Source of the DNA: Polytrichum commune
Taxonomy: Eukaryota > Streptophyta > Polytrichopsida > Polytrichales > Polytrichaceae
Length of the DNA stretch: 64,000 nucleotides
Reading direction: 5' to 3'
NCBI GenBank assembly: GCA_950295325.1
Contig: OX485803.1
Span: forward strand, 77,269,554 to 77,333,553
Under the pieces are notes generated by a model. The model was not told where the DNA came from. It saw nothing but the letters and a program-made list of their open reading frames with translations, and ran no database searches. The position numbers and the translations under genes are program-made. The stretch's first letter is position 1. The number at the start of each line of letters is the position of its first letter. This document shows positions 1 to 10,298 of this stretch, in pieces.

Positions 1-446
1 ATATTTAGCATACTAAGTACGGGTGCAATCCTCATATCATGTAATCAATATTGTATTTGGAGTCATAAGTTATTTTATGTCATTGTGGTAACTTTTCCAA
101 TGACACTTCTTATGAATAAGTTTACAAGTATTGTCATCCCAACTTACTTTCAGTTTATCCAAACATCAATTATTGAAATAAATTTTGGTATATTTCGCAT
201 CCTAACATTCTTTCAATAAAATATTGTCACAAATGATTGCAACTTAAATGAAAAGTCACTTAGTAGGTGACAATAATTGCAGCATTATGTTCCTTGTTTT
301 AATGTGTTTTTAACAAGGAGTGACAAATAATGCTAGGTTTACATTTAGTGTTGGTGACACTACATGGGCAGTTTATGATTAGCACGTGGATTAGCATCGA
401 GCAAGACAATTAGAAATGGTGACACTAAGTACAATATTTAGTGTAA
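1..446 (+). repeat. Dispersed repeat R1, copy a (left end cut by the window)
   Basis: It ends in the near-palindrome GACACTAAGTACAATATTTAGTGT (about 423-445). The interior shares blocks with 39121-39499 and 39611-40264: CATTTAGTGTTGGTGACAC, GAGCAAGACAATTAGAA, TTCGCATCCTAACA and GACAATAATTGCA. A partial start of the family near 50-65 shows that most of the element is present. The ends are self-complementary hairpins, typical of a fold-back or MITE-like element. Superfamily not assigned. Confidence 0.65.
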
Positions 447-453
447 TGTTTTG

Positions 454-690
454 AATAAATCAACATTCTTAAGTGGTGGAACGGGTAGGAAGCTAGGGTG
501 GGGGGTGGGGGGGGGGGGGATAGGAAGCATAGGGTCATAGAAGGAGACTTGTACTTGTTGTTAAAAGAACAACTTCAAGTTAGTTGGCCACTAGATACTA
601 GGCAAGGCCATGTGTTGGTGACGCCAACCTTGCACCTTGCCCCCCCTCCCTTTCCTCTTTCCTATCTTAACCTTCACCAAAGCTTCACAA
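454..690 (+). repeat. Distal (orphan) copy of the promoter segment
   Basis: This carries the same block order as 1768-1999, about 1.3 kb further upstream, including a G run near 498-518 and the block GCCAACCTTGCACCTT near 625. No coding region follows it. Between the two copies lie a dispersed repeat (about 780-980) and a Harbinger-type MITE (1214-1700). Confidence 0.65.
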
Positions 691-779
691 CACAAAAGCA
701 AAGCAAAAGCAATCCTCAAAGGCGACGTAATGCATAACGTATGCATGTGTTCTTCAACTACTTTTCTTAATTGGACATG

Positions 780-980
780 TGTTAAAAAAAAAGATTGGAC
801 TACGTACATCCTCAATTTTTATTAACTACTTCATTCTCAATAGTGTATTTGGTAAAAAAATCAACGAACATGCATCTTTTATAACCATCACCAAGTGAGG
901 GGAGGTTCGATTCTAATATGACATTTTTGTTGATGTTTAAGTATGAGGTTGCAACACAATGCAAATTTCATGATATCATT
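780..980 (+). repeat. Dispersed repeat R7, copy a
   Basis: About 200 bp resembling 9075-9290: a shared AGATTGGACTAC / AGATTGAACTAC start, then AACTACTTCATTCTCAATA / AACTACTCCGCACTCAATA, then TTGTTGATG and a GCAACACAA block. No TIRs or target duplication were found. Confidence 0.5.
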
Positions 981-1213
981 GAACACCTTGGATGTGTTAT
1001 GTGGGACCAAGCATTGAGGCGAGCATAACTTCTCCTATAATTTTGGGATTCATGTTTACAGGGGGAGCACTCAATTTGCGCATTGTAGAGTTTTCAACAA
1101 GCAACTATGATGTCTTGGATTTTTTCCAATCCCAACATTTTTTTGTTGGAAAAAAGACCGTCGTCTAGTTGATTAGTAATGCTTAGTAGTGTTATGTTGA
1201 AGGCGTAATGTTA

Positions 1214-1700
1214 GGGCCACTTCACACATGAGAATGAGAGCCCGTGACCAATACACTTCAAGCACTCTCATTGGTGGAAAAGGTGGAGCCGGTCCAAGTT
1301 TGCTTCACATTGCGCTTGAGGGACAAATGGAGTATGTGAATGCAAGATGGATGTAAAGTCTACATGGATTCCTACATGGCATCAAATGGATCATGTTTCA
1401 TGGTCACTCGGATTATTTTCGAAAACCACTTCTTGGAGGTAGGCCTAGCACAAAACCGGGAGACCATGGCACTCCGAACACTCACAACCGTTGGTTTATT
1501 CAATTTTATCATGTGTGAGGACCTGTATGAATAAAAATTCATGGAAATGACATTTAGTTGAGGGCCTGGTCACATATGCCTTCACACTACACTTAGGGTC
1601 CATGACCACTCTACATGACTTTGGAGGTGTCTTGGCACACTTTCTTTTGGGCTCTCACAATTTCATGGTCGCGGCTCTTGGCTCATGTGTGAAGTGGCCC
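1214..1700 (+). mobile_element. PIF/Harbinger-type MITE, family H1, copy a
   Basis: The ends are a perfect 19-bp inverted repeat: GGGCCACTTCACACATGAG at the left and its reverse complement at 1682-1700. It is flanked by TTA at 1211-1213 and TTA at 1701-1703. A 3-bp TWA target duplication with a GG-starting TIR is the hallmark of PIF/Harbinger elements. At 487 bp with no transposase ORF it is non-autonomous. It lies between the two promoter copies of the gar2-related gene. Confidence 0.88.
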
Positions 1701-1767
1701 TTATGCGATCAATAGGAGGTAGAGAACGAGAGAAATGCACCGAATAACACTTGGGTACCTTGGTTTG

Positions 1768-1999
1768 AACGATTCAATATTCTTAAGTGGTGGAGAGGGT
1801 AGGAAGCTAGGGTGGTGGGGACAAAGAGTAGGGTAGGGGGGGGGGTGAGGAAGGATAGACCCTAGAGGGGGAATAATAATGATTTTAAAATAATGGTTTT
1901 AATTTAGTTGTAGTACCCACTAGCTACAAGGCAAGGGTCATTGATGATGCCAACCTTGCACCTTACTTACTCCCCTCCCCTTGATGAAGCCTTTTCTTT
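1768..1999 (+). repeat. Proximal copy of a duplicated promoter segment
   Basis: This segment shares an ordered series of blocks with 454-690. The blocks are ATTCTTAAGTGGTGGA, GGGTAGGAAGCTAGGGTGG, a long G run, an AAGTTAGTTG-like block, a CACTAG..GGCAAGG block and GCCAACCTTGCACCTT, followed by a pyrimidine tract. It leads directly into the gar2-related gene leader. Confidence 0.7.
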
Positions 2000-2418
2000 C
2001 TCCTCTTCCCTCCCTCCCTCAAGCAACGCAACGCAACGCAACGCACACAATACACAACACACACACATACTCGAGCTCCCCCTCGCCTTGCCTTGCCTCG
2101 CCTCGGCTCGTCTCGTCGCGTCTTCTTGCGTTTCATTTGCGTCTCCGATCCTTAGGGTTCCGCCATAGCCAGAAACCAAACCCCACCTCTGGAGCCCGCG
2201 CCCATGGCGCACCGTCCGGTGCGATGCTCGCCGCTCGCTCGATGCCTCTCAGCTGGCTCCGGCGAGCCTCGCAACCCTGCGGCGATGTGTCTGTCTCGCT
2301 TGTGAGCTTCTCCCCACTCGGATTGAGCTGTTTGGGAGTGTGAAATGCTTTTTAAATTGGGACAATGGGGCTGGTGAGGTGTGGTGAGGTGAGGTGAGGT
2401 GAGATGAGTTGAGATGAG
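2000..2418 (+). promoter_or_regulatory. Probable 5' leader / core promoter of the gar2-related gene
   Basis: A locally GC-rich stretch sits just upstream of the ATG. It contains CT-rich tracts, a short tandem CAACG run (about 2022-2045), CA-rich sequence, and a purine run of GAGGT/GAGAT repeats ending at the start codon (about 2375-2425). Base composition differs sharply from the AT-rich surroundings, as expected for a transcribed leader. No TATA box was assigned. The boundaries are an estimate. Confidence 0.45.
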
Positions 2419-4902
2419 ATGAGAGGCGATAGTAATGAGGTCGTGGTGCAAGGGGAGCTTCTAGGGTTTGGGAAGAAAGCAGGGCAGCAGGAGCACCAGC
2501 TGGATCATCCAGGGCGGGAGGGATTGGATGAGGCGCTTATCCAAGTGGACGAGAATCATTATCATCAACAACATCAAGATCCCGTGAAGAAGAGTAGAGA
2601 AGGAGGACAGAAATTGAGTGAGGGTGGTATGGTGGACATGCAAATTCTTGAAAATGGTGGTGGAGACCTTCCTTCGTTTTCAATAAAAAGGCTGCGAATG
2701 TTGCCGCTGCGAGGTGGCACGGGTAACAATCCTCAACATCAACAATCTGTGGCCACCGCGGACTCGGACTTGAAACCGGAGCCGAATGGCAACAACGGGG
2801 TGAGGAGCAACGAAAATGGTTATGGTGAGAATGATAACGAGAAAGAGAATGAGAAGGAGGAGAAAGTTGTTCTAGCAGTCAAGGGCGAAGGGTTGCCAGC
2901 TGCTGCTGATGAAGACGCTGAGCGTAAGAGTGATAAACCGTGTGAGGAGGCAAGTGGAGAAGCTCCTGCCATTAGCGAAAACAGAGTTGTAGGTATTAGT
3001 AGTGAAGAAGGTGTTGTACAGAGCTTAGATTCCGCCAGTAAAAATAAACAACAACAGATTGAAGGTGATGGTTGCTCAGCCTTGGATGATACTTCATCCG
3101 GTGTGAATAATGAGGAGGAGGTTGTGAATAGACAAAGTTTGGGGTCAATTCCTAATGGTGTGACTGCTTCCGACATTAGTAGTGGTGTACCTGGTTTGGA
3201 CAGGCAGCCCTTGCATGAGCTGACGAGGGAGGGGCAGACAGGGGAGGATTTGGGCAAGGAGTTTTCAGTGCAACAGCTCCTGGTTTCGTATCAGACGTTC
3301 TCGGAGTTTATGTCTTGCGAGAAGGTTCCCGCAGGTGGTGATGACATGCAAGTGAAAGATAAAGATCATCAGCAAGAAGAGAAAGAGAATGTTGATGCAT
3401 CATCTGATGATACTACTCCAAAAGCAGTGGATGATGTATCATCGGTTATTATGAAAACAGATGGGGAGCCTGAACAGAAGAAGCTCGAGGGGACGATTAG
3501 CAGCACTCCATCGTCGACCGAGGGTGAACTTCCAGGTATTTTTTTACTTCTACGAATTAGCAGCTTGTCTGTGTCTTCGGTGGGTGTGTGGCAATATGGC
3601 CGTTAAGTTTCTTTGAGTTCTAAGACAAATGCATTCCCCCATCACAGTGGTCTGGAAATGTGGGAGAAATCTACAATGCGTCTAGGGATTTTAGAAAAAC
3701 AGAGCCACATGGTTTTAAAGAGGGGAAGTAAGTCCTTTCTTACGTTCTCCAGGCTTTTGAATGCGTTTGGAGCTTTGTGGTGGGTCAAATACTCAGGTTG
3801 CAGCTTATACCTCCAGAATCTTGTCGTTGACATGCGTTATAAATATTGGGTTGAGTCCTACCGCAGATGCCTTCAGATAACAATTCGGTGAAGTTAATGT
3901 GTCGAACAATTGGGGCTCTTGTGAACGTTGTGGCACATAAAAGTTGGCTGCAAGTTTGTTCAAGTGCTGGTAAAGGCATTAGACAAATGACATGGCCTGG
4001 ACCTGTGTAACTGAATGAGCAACTTATTCATATGATTGATAGGCATATCAACTTGAGTCTCAAACTGTAAAATCCAGTGGATGAGTGGGGCTGGAAAGTC
4101 CAAACTGGACAATATAGGCAAGCTCAGAGGTTAATTGGCATACCTTAAATGTCAGTAACTCTTTGACTCATCCTTACCAACTTTCCTACTGGTGAAGATT
4201 CACAACAGCCAGACGTCGCATTGACATCCGCGGAACACGAGAAACTGGTGGGAGTGTCTGCACCTGGGATTGTACAAATTCTGCCGGCAGTCCTAGGGAA
4301 TAAATTCGGGAGTCCAGAGGAAACAACTGATGAAGATGACTCACCGAGAAGCAGTTTGGGTTTTGCAAATCCAGAGGGGGACCCTAATTTCCTGCCACTA
4401 CCATATTCTGGACAAATCATGTATCCTGGACACTACTCTAATTCACAATCACCTACTGGGCCAAGCTTACTTCAATATTCTGGAAGCATGTCATTGCGAT
4501 CTGACAGTAGCACCACCAGCAACCGGTCTTTCGCTTTCCCAATGTAAGGAGGTACACCAGATGGGATTCTGCTTATTTATCTCAGTGCTTGTGGTTTTTG
4601 CTAAGACCGTTAAATACCTTGCAAGCTAAATCTCCTTGTGATGGAGTGTGGTTCTCTCCATAACTTTGTGGTTAAGGTTACTCATCTCTCATTTGTTTTT
4701 TTGGTTTTGTCGATCCTATTCTAAGTTCATGTATACCGGACTTGACGTAGTATATTTTGTGGGTTCCAACAGATTAGCACCTCCTGAATGGAACAGCAGT
4801 CCGGTTAGGATGGCAAAGGCAGATCCTCGCTATTTACGACGAAGGCGTCGATGGGATGGCTGCTGTTTCTTTAGACTAGGTCGATCAAGATACAAATATT
4901 AG
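2419..4902 (+). CDS. gar2-related plant-specific nuclear-type protein, 3 exons, 530 aa
   Basis: Joined exons 2419-3535, 4198-4543 and 4773-4902 give an uninterrupted 530-residue frame. Introns are GT-AG: donor GTATTT after phase 1, acceptor at 4197; donor GTAAGG at 4544, acceptor AG at 4771-4772. The ATG at 2419 opens the frame; a nearby ATG at 2414 hits a stop after one codon. Residues 1-372 are hydrophilic and acidic, rich in Glu, Asp, Gln, Asn and His (low complexity, probably disordered). Residues 471-487 read SLRSDSSTTSNRSFAFP, followed across the last intron by EWNSSPVRM (493-501) and a basic Arg run (510-514). That serine-rich FAFP plus EWNSSPVRM tail is, from memory, the signature of the plant family annotated as 18S pre-ribosomal assembly protein gar2-related. 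The name comes from weak similarity to yeast Gar2 and its function is unproven. No RRM is visible. No second copy of this coding sequence was seen in the window. Confidence 0.8.
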
Positions 4903-7640
4903 GGTATGTTTTCTCTCATTGGATATGGTCTTCCGAGTCTGCTATGCTCCGAATCCTGTTTCCTCTGTTGCATGTCACTTTCTTATTTGTACCATGCCCC
5001 TCCATGATCAGTTTGGTGTGGTTCCTTTACAGCATTATTTTCTCCATTTTGCTAGTCAATGCCCAATATCACTTTCTGACTTTATTTGTTATCGCTACTA
5101 TCTATTTGCACTTCTTCACGGTCTTCTTTATGTGCCACTGTCAATCATCAGTACAGTTTATAAAGAGATGCTTGGCTCAGAAAGAGATGCCAGCATTATT
5201 CAGGATTTGATACTGATGTCATGCCTTTTTCTGTTACTTTTGGACATAGTTGTAGCTTCCAATTCATTGTTCTGGTCTCAAAAGCAACAAGTAGAGCTTC
5301 TTTTGTCATACTAAGCCATGTTCCTGTATCTTTTTGACAGGTTTTGGAGAGCATTTCTTGTTCATTAGCTGCTTCATTCTAAATGCATATGAAAAAAAGC
5401 AGGTATGTTCAATCAAGCAGATCACCTTGATTATCTGACGCCTGGCTTACATTTTGTCTGTGTAATATACAGCATAGGTTACAGCCATGAAGAAATATTT
5501 AAATTCTGAGGTATTTGAGAGCTCCTTGTGATCAGAAAAATATCTGCAAGTTTCTGAGATCATGCAAAAGGCCTAGGAAGATTTTACAAGGAGCCTGAAA
5601 GTAAGTGATTGACAATGTATGATAGATGATCCAACTTGATGCAGAACCACTAATTAGCAGACCCGTTTTAAAATTCAGCTGCCCACTATAATGGGATGGA
5701 AGTATCCACAGGAAAGCTTAAGATTGTGAAAGTGAGAGTACTCCAGAGATGCTCAAGTCTTGTAAGATTTTTACTTGATATGTGAACATGTTACTGAACT
5801 GTACTGAATTTGTTATTTTGTGGCAGGTCTGGTTATCTGCACATGCTGTATCTATGTGTGTACATGGAGATGAATTTCCAAGGAACAGTTTATGAGGAGC
5901 TTGCCAGACTCTTGCTCGGGATCATTTTGCCAGCATATATAAATGAGAAAACTGTATGCATTCTTCTTTCATTGTGATAGGGTAGATAGGACTGCTACAG
6001 GTAATTGCCCAGGTTCACACTTTTTATATGCTTTGTCCAATATTGGATACTCGTGCGAGATCATAAAGGGGAGATGCCTCTCTGCCCACTCTTTTACTAC
6101 GGAATACAATGCTCGAAACATGTAATAAAGCCACTTTTTGCTACAAGCTGAAACCCAAGAGAGGATTCATTCTCTGTCGTGAATTGATGAAGTCATTGGG
6201 GATATTGTGGAATGTGGCTTCTTCCAAGCAGGTGGTTGTGGATGGTCCATTGGCAAATTTTTCTGACCTTGCTGCATGTGTGATTTGTTTAAAAAAATTT
6301 CATTCTAGTTTTCGATTGCTTGCTTTGTAGGAGTATGTAACTTCCAATTGATTTGGATTACCTATCTCTCTTGATTAATATTTTATGAATTACTGGTTAC
6401 CTTTATCTGTAAGTTTTGTTTGAACATTGAGACTCACACGGATATTTTTGCTACAAGCGTGGTCCTGGTCTGTAGCATACGTATATATGAAGACTTGTCG
6501 ATAGACAATTTCCAATGGTGTTTCCTCACTCTACCTCAGGCCACCTGGAACGGAGAGTCTGAACCGTTTCCCAATGCATGCCAAAACTGTTCCAGGCTCA
6601 TCAATATCTTTTTACCTCAAGATAAGTTAACTTTGAGATGCACTGTGGGTACAATCTTCCTTACAACCCAATCATTCAGCTGTCGAAACTGGTGCAGAAT
6701 GGAATGTTCAGATCTGCTAGCATAGCAGGGTGCTAATAAGTAGCCTAATTGCCAACATGTTTGAAGAAAGTAAATTGTCTCTGACTTAGTTGAACTGCAC
6801 AGTGTGCAATTATGACCGAGTTTCAGATTATTGCGGGTTTTAATTAACTTGAAGACTGAGGGCGGTAACCCTACATATGGATAGTTATTTAGAGTAGAGG
6901 CAGGTGCTGATAACTGATCACTTAAGAGATTCTGCACCGGATATGGAGATGTACAAGGCAGTGCAAATTTTTCCACACGTCGGAAAATAGAAATCAGGAC
7001 GACTGCAAGAAACTTGGTAATTTTGTTCCTTAAATTGAAATTATTGAAGCCAAAAGTTGGTCCGAACATAAAACCAATGTACGGAATCTGCCATAACCGT
7101 TCATTTTAATCACCCATTCCTCCTCATTTTCGCACTCAGAACCATGACATGTGTCATGGACTACTGGTTCCAGCCTAATCGAAATTCACTCCTAGCCTGT
7201 TCAAAATTATGGTACCCTATAGATTGCCGATGGAGTCGTGATAATTTGAGTGCGGGATTCAAAACCCACAATGTTGCAATGCCTCATGATTCTGGCTTGT
7301 AATTAAGGGTCACCCCAATGATACCCATATAGACGGCCCGAGGGAGCTGAAGCACCAACTACTTGCATCAAATTAGATTGTTCTCGATATTGGTGGTAAT
7401 GAAGGTTGTCTTGAGAGGTGTGTAAATTAAGCTCTGGAACCTCCACTGAAGAAAATAATTGTATGCTGAATTTCAAGAATTTATACTGGGCGCAAAACAA
7501 CTACACGAGTATCTTACTTTTTAGTCATAATACCTCCATACATTACTTCTGGTTCCACCCTTAGAAGCCCATTGCAAAACACTTTTTAGTCTATTACTTC
7601 AATCGAAGATCATCAGTACACTAAATCATAGTAACATTTT
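4903..7640. other. 3' flank of the gar2-related gene, no further coding recognised
   Basis: AT-rich sequence with several possible splice-like motifs (for example a pyrimidine tract ending in TTTTGACAG near 5331-5340) but no long coding-like frame. It may contain a long or spliced 3' UTR. Short ORFs here have no recognisable domain and no supported exon structure. Confidence 0.4.
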
Positions 7641-7647
7641 TAAAAGT

Positions 7648-7783
7648 AGCGTGTGTTTGTTTTGAAGGCCCTCGTAATATAACCATGGGATGTTCAAACC
7701 GTGTGCAAGAAGACACAAACTAAGACTGAGCTCGTAGCATCCCATGGTTATATTCTTAGGGTCCATAGAACGAACACATATTG
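7648..7783. repeat. Fold-back element with ~40-bp imperfect inverted repeat
   Basis: The arm around 7650-7694, ending in TATAACCATGGGATG, is the imperfect reverse complement of 7740-7783, which begins CATCCCATGGTTATA. The inner 15 bp of the arms are perfect and the loop is about 45 bp. This is MITE-like; a hairpin RNA precursor is possible. No convincing target duplication was found. Confidence 0.6.
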
Positions 7784-7789
7784 TTCAAT

Positions 7790-9070
7790 AATGTTATGAT
7801 GGTCTTATTAGTGTAGTCCACAGTAGTTTTTGAGAACCCAAATTGATTATCATCATGAGAATTAATGTGGGCTACTTCGTATTGAACCCATGCCAAATCT
7901 TTAGTTTGATGTTAGTGTGGGCCACATGTTTTGTTTTTTAGGAGATTAATGTGGATGAGTATTTTAGTTTATTCTACTGTTGATGTAAGGTGACTATTTT
8001 ATTTTTTGGGAGGTGTTGGTTGGAATTCTCAAGGAATACTTGATTTATTGCACTTTTTTGATCGTTGTAATGCACATGTTACGATCCAAAGTTGGATTCC
8101 TAAAATTATGTATTTGCAAATATCCTAGTGTTAGTTCTCTTCCTATATGTAGTATATTTGCTCGTTATGTTATCTAAGATTGTATTTTGGCTTGCTTCTT
8201 GACACCTATTGTGCTAAATATAGATTCATGTTCATTTACAAAGATGCAATATTGTTTGAGTGAAATTTGAATTGAAATTCTATTCTAAGCTTTGACTTAC
8301 AAATTTTCTCCATCTTATAATTGTGACAACAATTTCCAACCAAATGCATGTTATCTTTAGGTCACTTCCAATAATTTTAATGTTTGGAAAAAATAAATTT
8401 TAGGTTAGTTAAGCCTATCGTCTTGCATCATCTTCACTTGTCCAAAGTAACTTCCATCCTTCGAGGATTAAGACGAGTGCACCTATTAGTTTAGCTTGTG
8501 AGAGGTAGTACGATACCGAACTAAAAACTATGGGAGCTTGTTATTTTAGGAGTCAAGGTCAATAGCTTTTGGACTCTATAAGTGAAAGTCATAGACGGCC
8601 TATAACGGTTTTCTTTCAGATATTTTCGTTCCAAACTTGGATATGATGCATATATGTTAAAATCCATTACATGTTGTGGCTCATAATAGTTGCACTCACC
8701 TGAAAATAAGATCATCAACATGTGAGGATTTAGGGTGCGTTTACACTAAGGTCCAAGATGCAAAATTCTTGAAACTAGCGTTCTTATTGGTCAAGAGCCT
8801 AAGAAATTTACCCTTAGATATGGTCCAAGATATGAAAAAAGATGAAGTGGCTTTTATGTCGGCCTATCATTGAATCATGATGGTCTTCACTCAAGAAAAT
8901 ACTCCTTGTTTGAGAAACCGATCTTCAAGACTTGGATCCAATTCTAAGTCTGAAAATAAAATCCATTAAGATATGTGGGCATTATTTGGTAGTTCTTTTA
9001 ATAGGACAACTAGTGTATTTAAGTGGTGTGTGGTTAGATGAGGGTTAGAGAACAAACACCTTGAAGACAC
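7790..9070. other. Gene-free AT-rich DNA
   Basis: No ORF with coding character, no RNA gene and no clear inverted repeat pair was seen. The repeated phrase TTAATGTGGGCTAC / TTAGTGTGGGCCAC near 7860-7930 hints at local duplication. Confidence 0.4.
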
Positions 9071-9074
9071 ATGC

Positions 9075-9290
9075 TAAAAAGAGATTGAACTACTTCTTCA
9101 AAATCTTTTAACTACTCCGCACTCAATAATGAACACAATTGGGAGGGCCTATGTATTCAAGTAAGGAATCAACAACCATGCACTTCCGATAACCGCGACT
9201 AAATCAAGAGAGGTCCAATTTCCAATTCAATTCTTGTTGATGCTTCATTGTAGATTTGTGAATGCAACACAAATTGCATTGTGTAAATCT
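9075..9290 (+). repeat. Dispersed repeat R7, copy b
   Basis: Partner of 780-980, in the same orientation and with moderate divergence. It lies just before the Harbinger-type element at 9447. Confidence 0.5.
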
Positions 9291-9446
9291 ACTTTGTAAA
9301 AGTTGGAGGACATGAAAAACAAACCGAATAGCACCCACACACCTTAAGGACGGTAGTTTCTTGAACCTAGATCCAATTGGAAACCCACCCATATTTTGAG
9401 TTTGGTGGATATCATTGTGGAACTCCTTGTTGGCAACAATAGATTA

Positions 9447-10295
9447 AGGGCCGATTCACATGGGGGCCCATATCCCACTCATGTTAGCAAGTCCCAACAT
9501 GGAGGCAAAGTCCCAAATTTTGAGACTCAAGAAGACCATTAAAGTATATTTTATATTCATTGAAGTCGGATCTTGATTATTTAAAAAAAAAACTTATAGG
9601 GAATGGTGTTGAGGTTGGGTCTAGCTTTTTGCTCTACCCAACTCTCAACACAAGTCCTAAGCCCCAACTCCAAAAATGTTGCCACGTAGGCATCCATGTC
9701 ATACTTGGAACTTAGGACTTGAGACCCATGTGAAGTGGTAAGTCCCAACTTCCATGCTCTCAACGGTTGAGATTGCACGGATCGACCTCAAGTGACTCGG
9801 GACATAGAACTTGGGACCCCGTGTGAAGTTGCAAGTCCCAACTTCCATGCTCTCAACAACTGAGATTACACGGATTGACCTCAAGTGACGTGGAACATAG
9901 AACTTGGGACCCCATGTGAAGTTGCAAGTCCCAACTTCCATGCTCTCAGCGGCTGAGATTACACGGATTGACCTCAAGTGACTTGGAACATAGAACTTGG
10001 GACCCCGTGTGAAGTTGCAAGTCCCAACTTCCATGCTCTCAACGGCTGAGATTACACGGATTGACCTCAAGTGACTTGGGACATAGAACTTGGGACCTCG
10101 TATGAAGTGGCAAGTCCCAACTTCCATGCTCTCAACAACTGAGAGATTGCACGGATTGACCTCTTGGGACTTAGGACTTGGGACCCCGTGTGAAGTCGCA
10201 AGTCCCAACTTCCATGCTCTCAACGGCTGAGATTGCACGGATCGATCTCAAGTGACTTGGGACTAAGGACTTGGGAGCCTGTGTGAACCGGCCCT
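9447..10295 (+). mobile_element. Harbinger-type non-autonomous element carrying a minisatellite
   Basis: The left end AGGGCCGATTCACATGGG pairs with the right end (reverse complement AGGGCCGGTTCACACAGG). The element is flanked by TTA at 9444-9446 and TTA at 10296-10298. The TTA duplication and GGCC-type terminus resemble the H1 family (GGGCCACTTCACACATGAG). Most of the 849-bp interior is a 93-bp tandem repeat (see 9715-10270). No transposase is encoded. Confidence 0.8.
9715..10270. repeat. 93-bp tandem repeat (minisatellite), about 6 units
   Basis: The phrase ACTTGGGACC recurs near 9809, 9902, 9995, 10088 and 10176, so the spacing is 93, 93, 93 and 88 bp. Each unit also carries CCCAACTTCCATGCTCTCAA and GATTGACCTCAAGTGACTTGG-like text. 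Because 93 is divisible by three, one minus-strand frame stays open through several units and looks like a repeat protein. Each unit also resembles the inner part of the element's own terminus (GGGACCCCGTGTGAAG versus GGGAGCCTGTGTGAAC). Confidence 0.88.
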
Positions 10296-10298
10296 TTA

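Noticed and set aside
2152-2451. 99-codon antisense frame over the gar2-related leader
   Set aside because: Shadow of the GC-rich leader; the His/Thr run is the antisense of the GAGGT repeats.
9699-10238. 179-codon minus-strand frame resembling a repeat protein
   Set aside because: It is an artefact of a 93-bp tandem repeat (multiple of three) inside a transposon. No start context, splice structure or protein family supports it.
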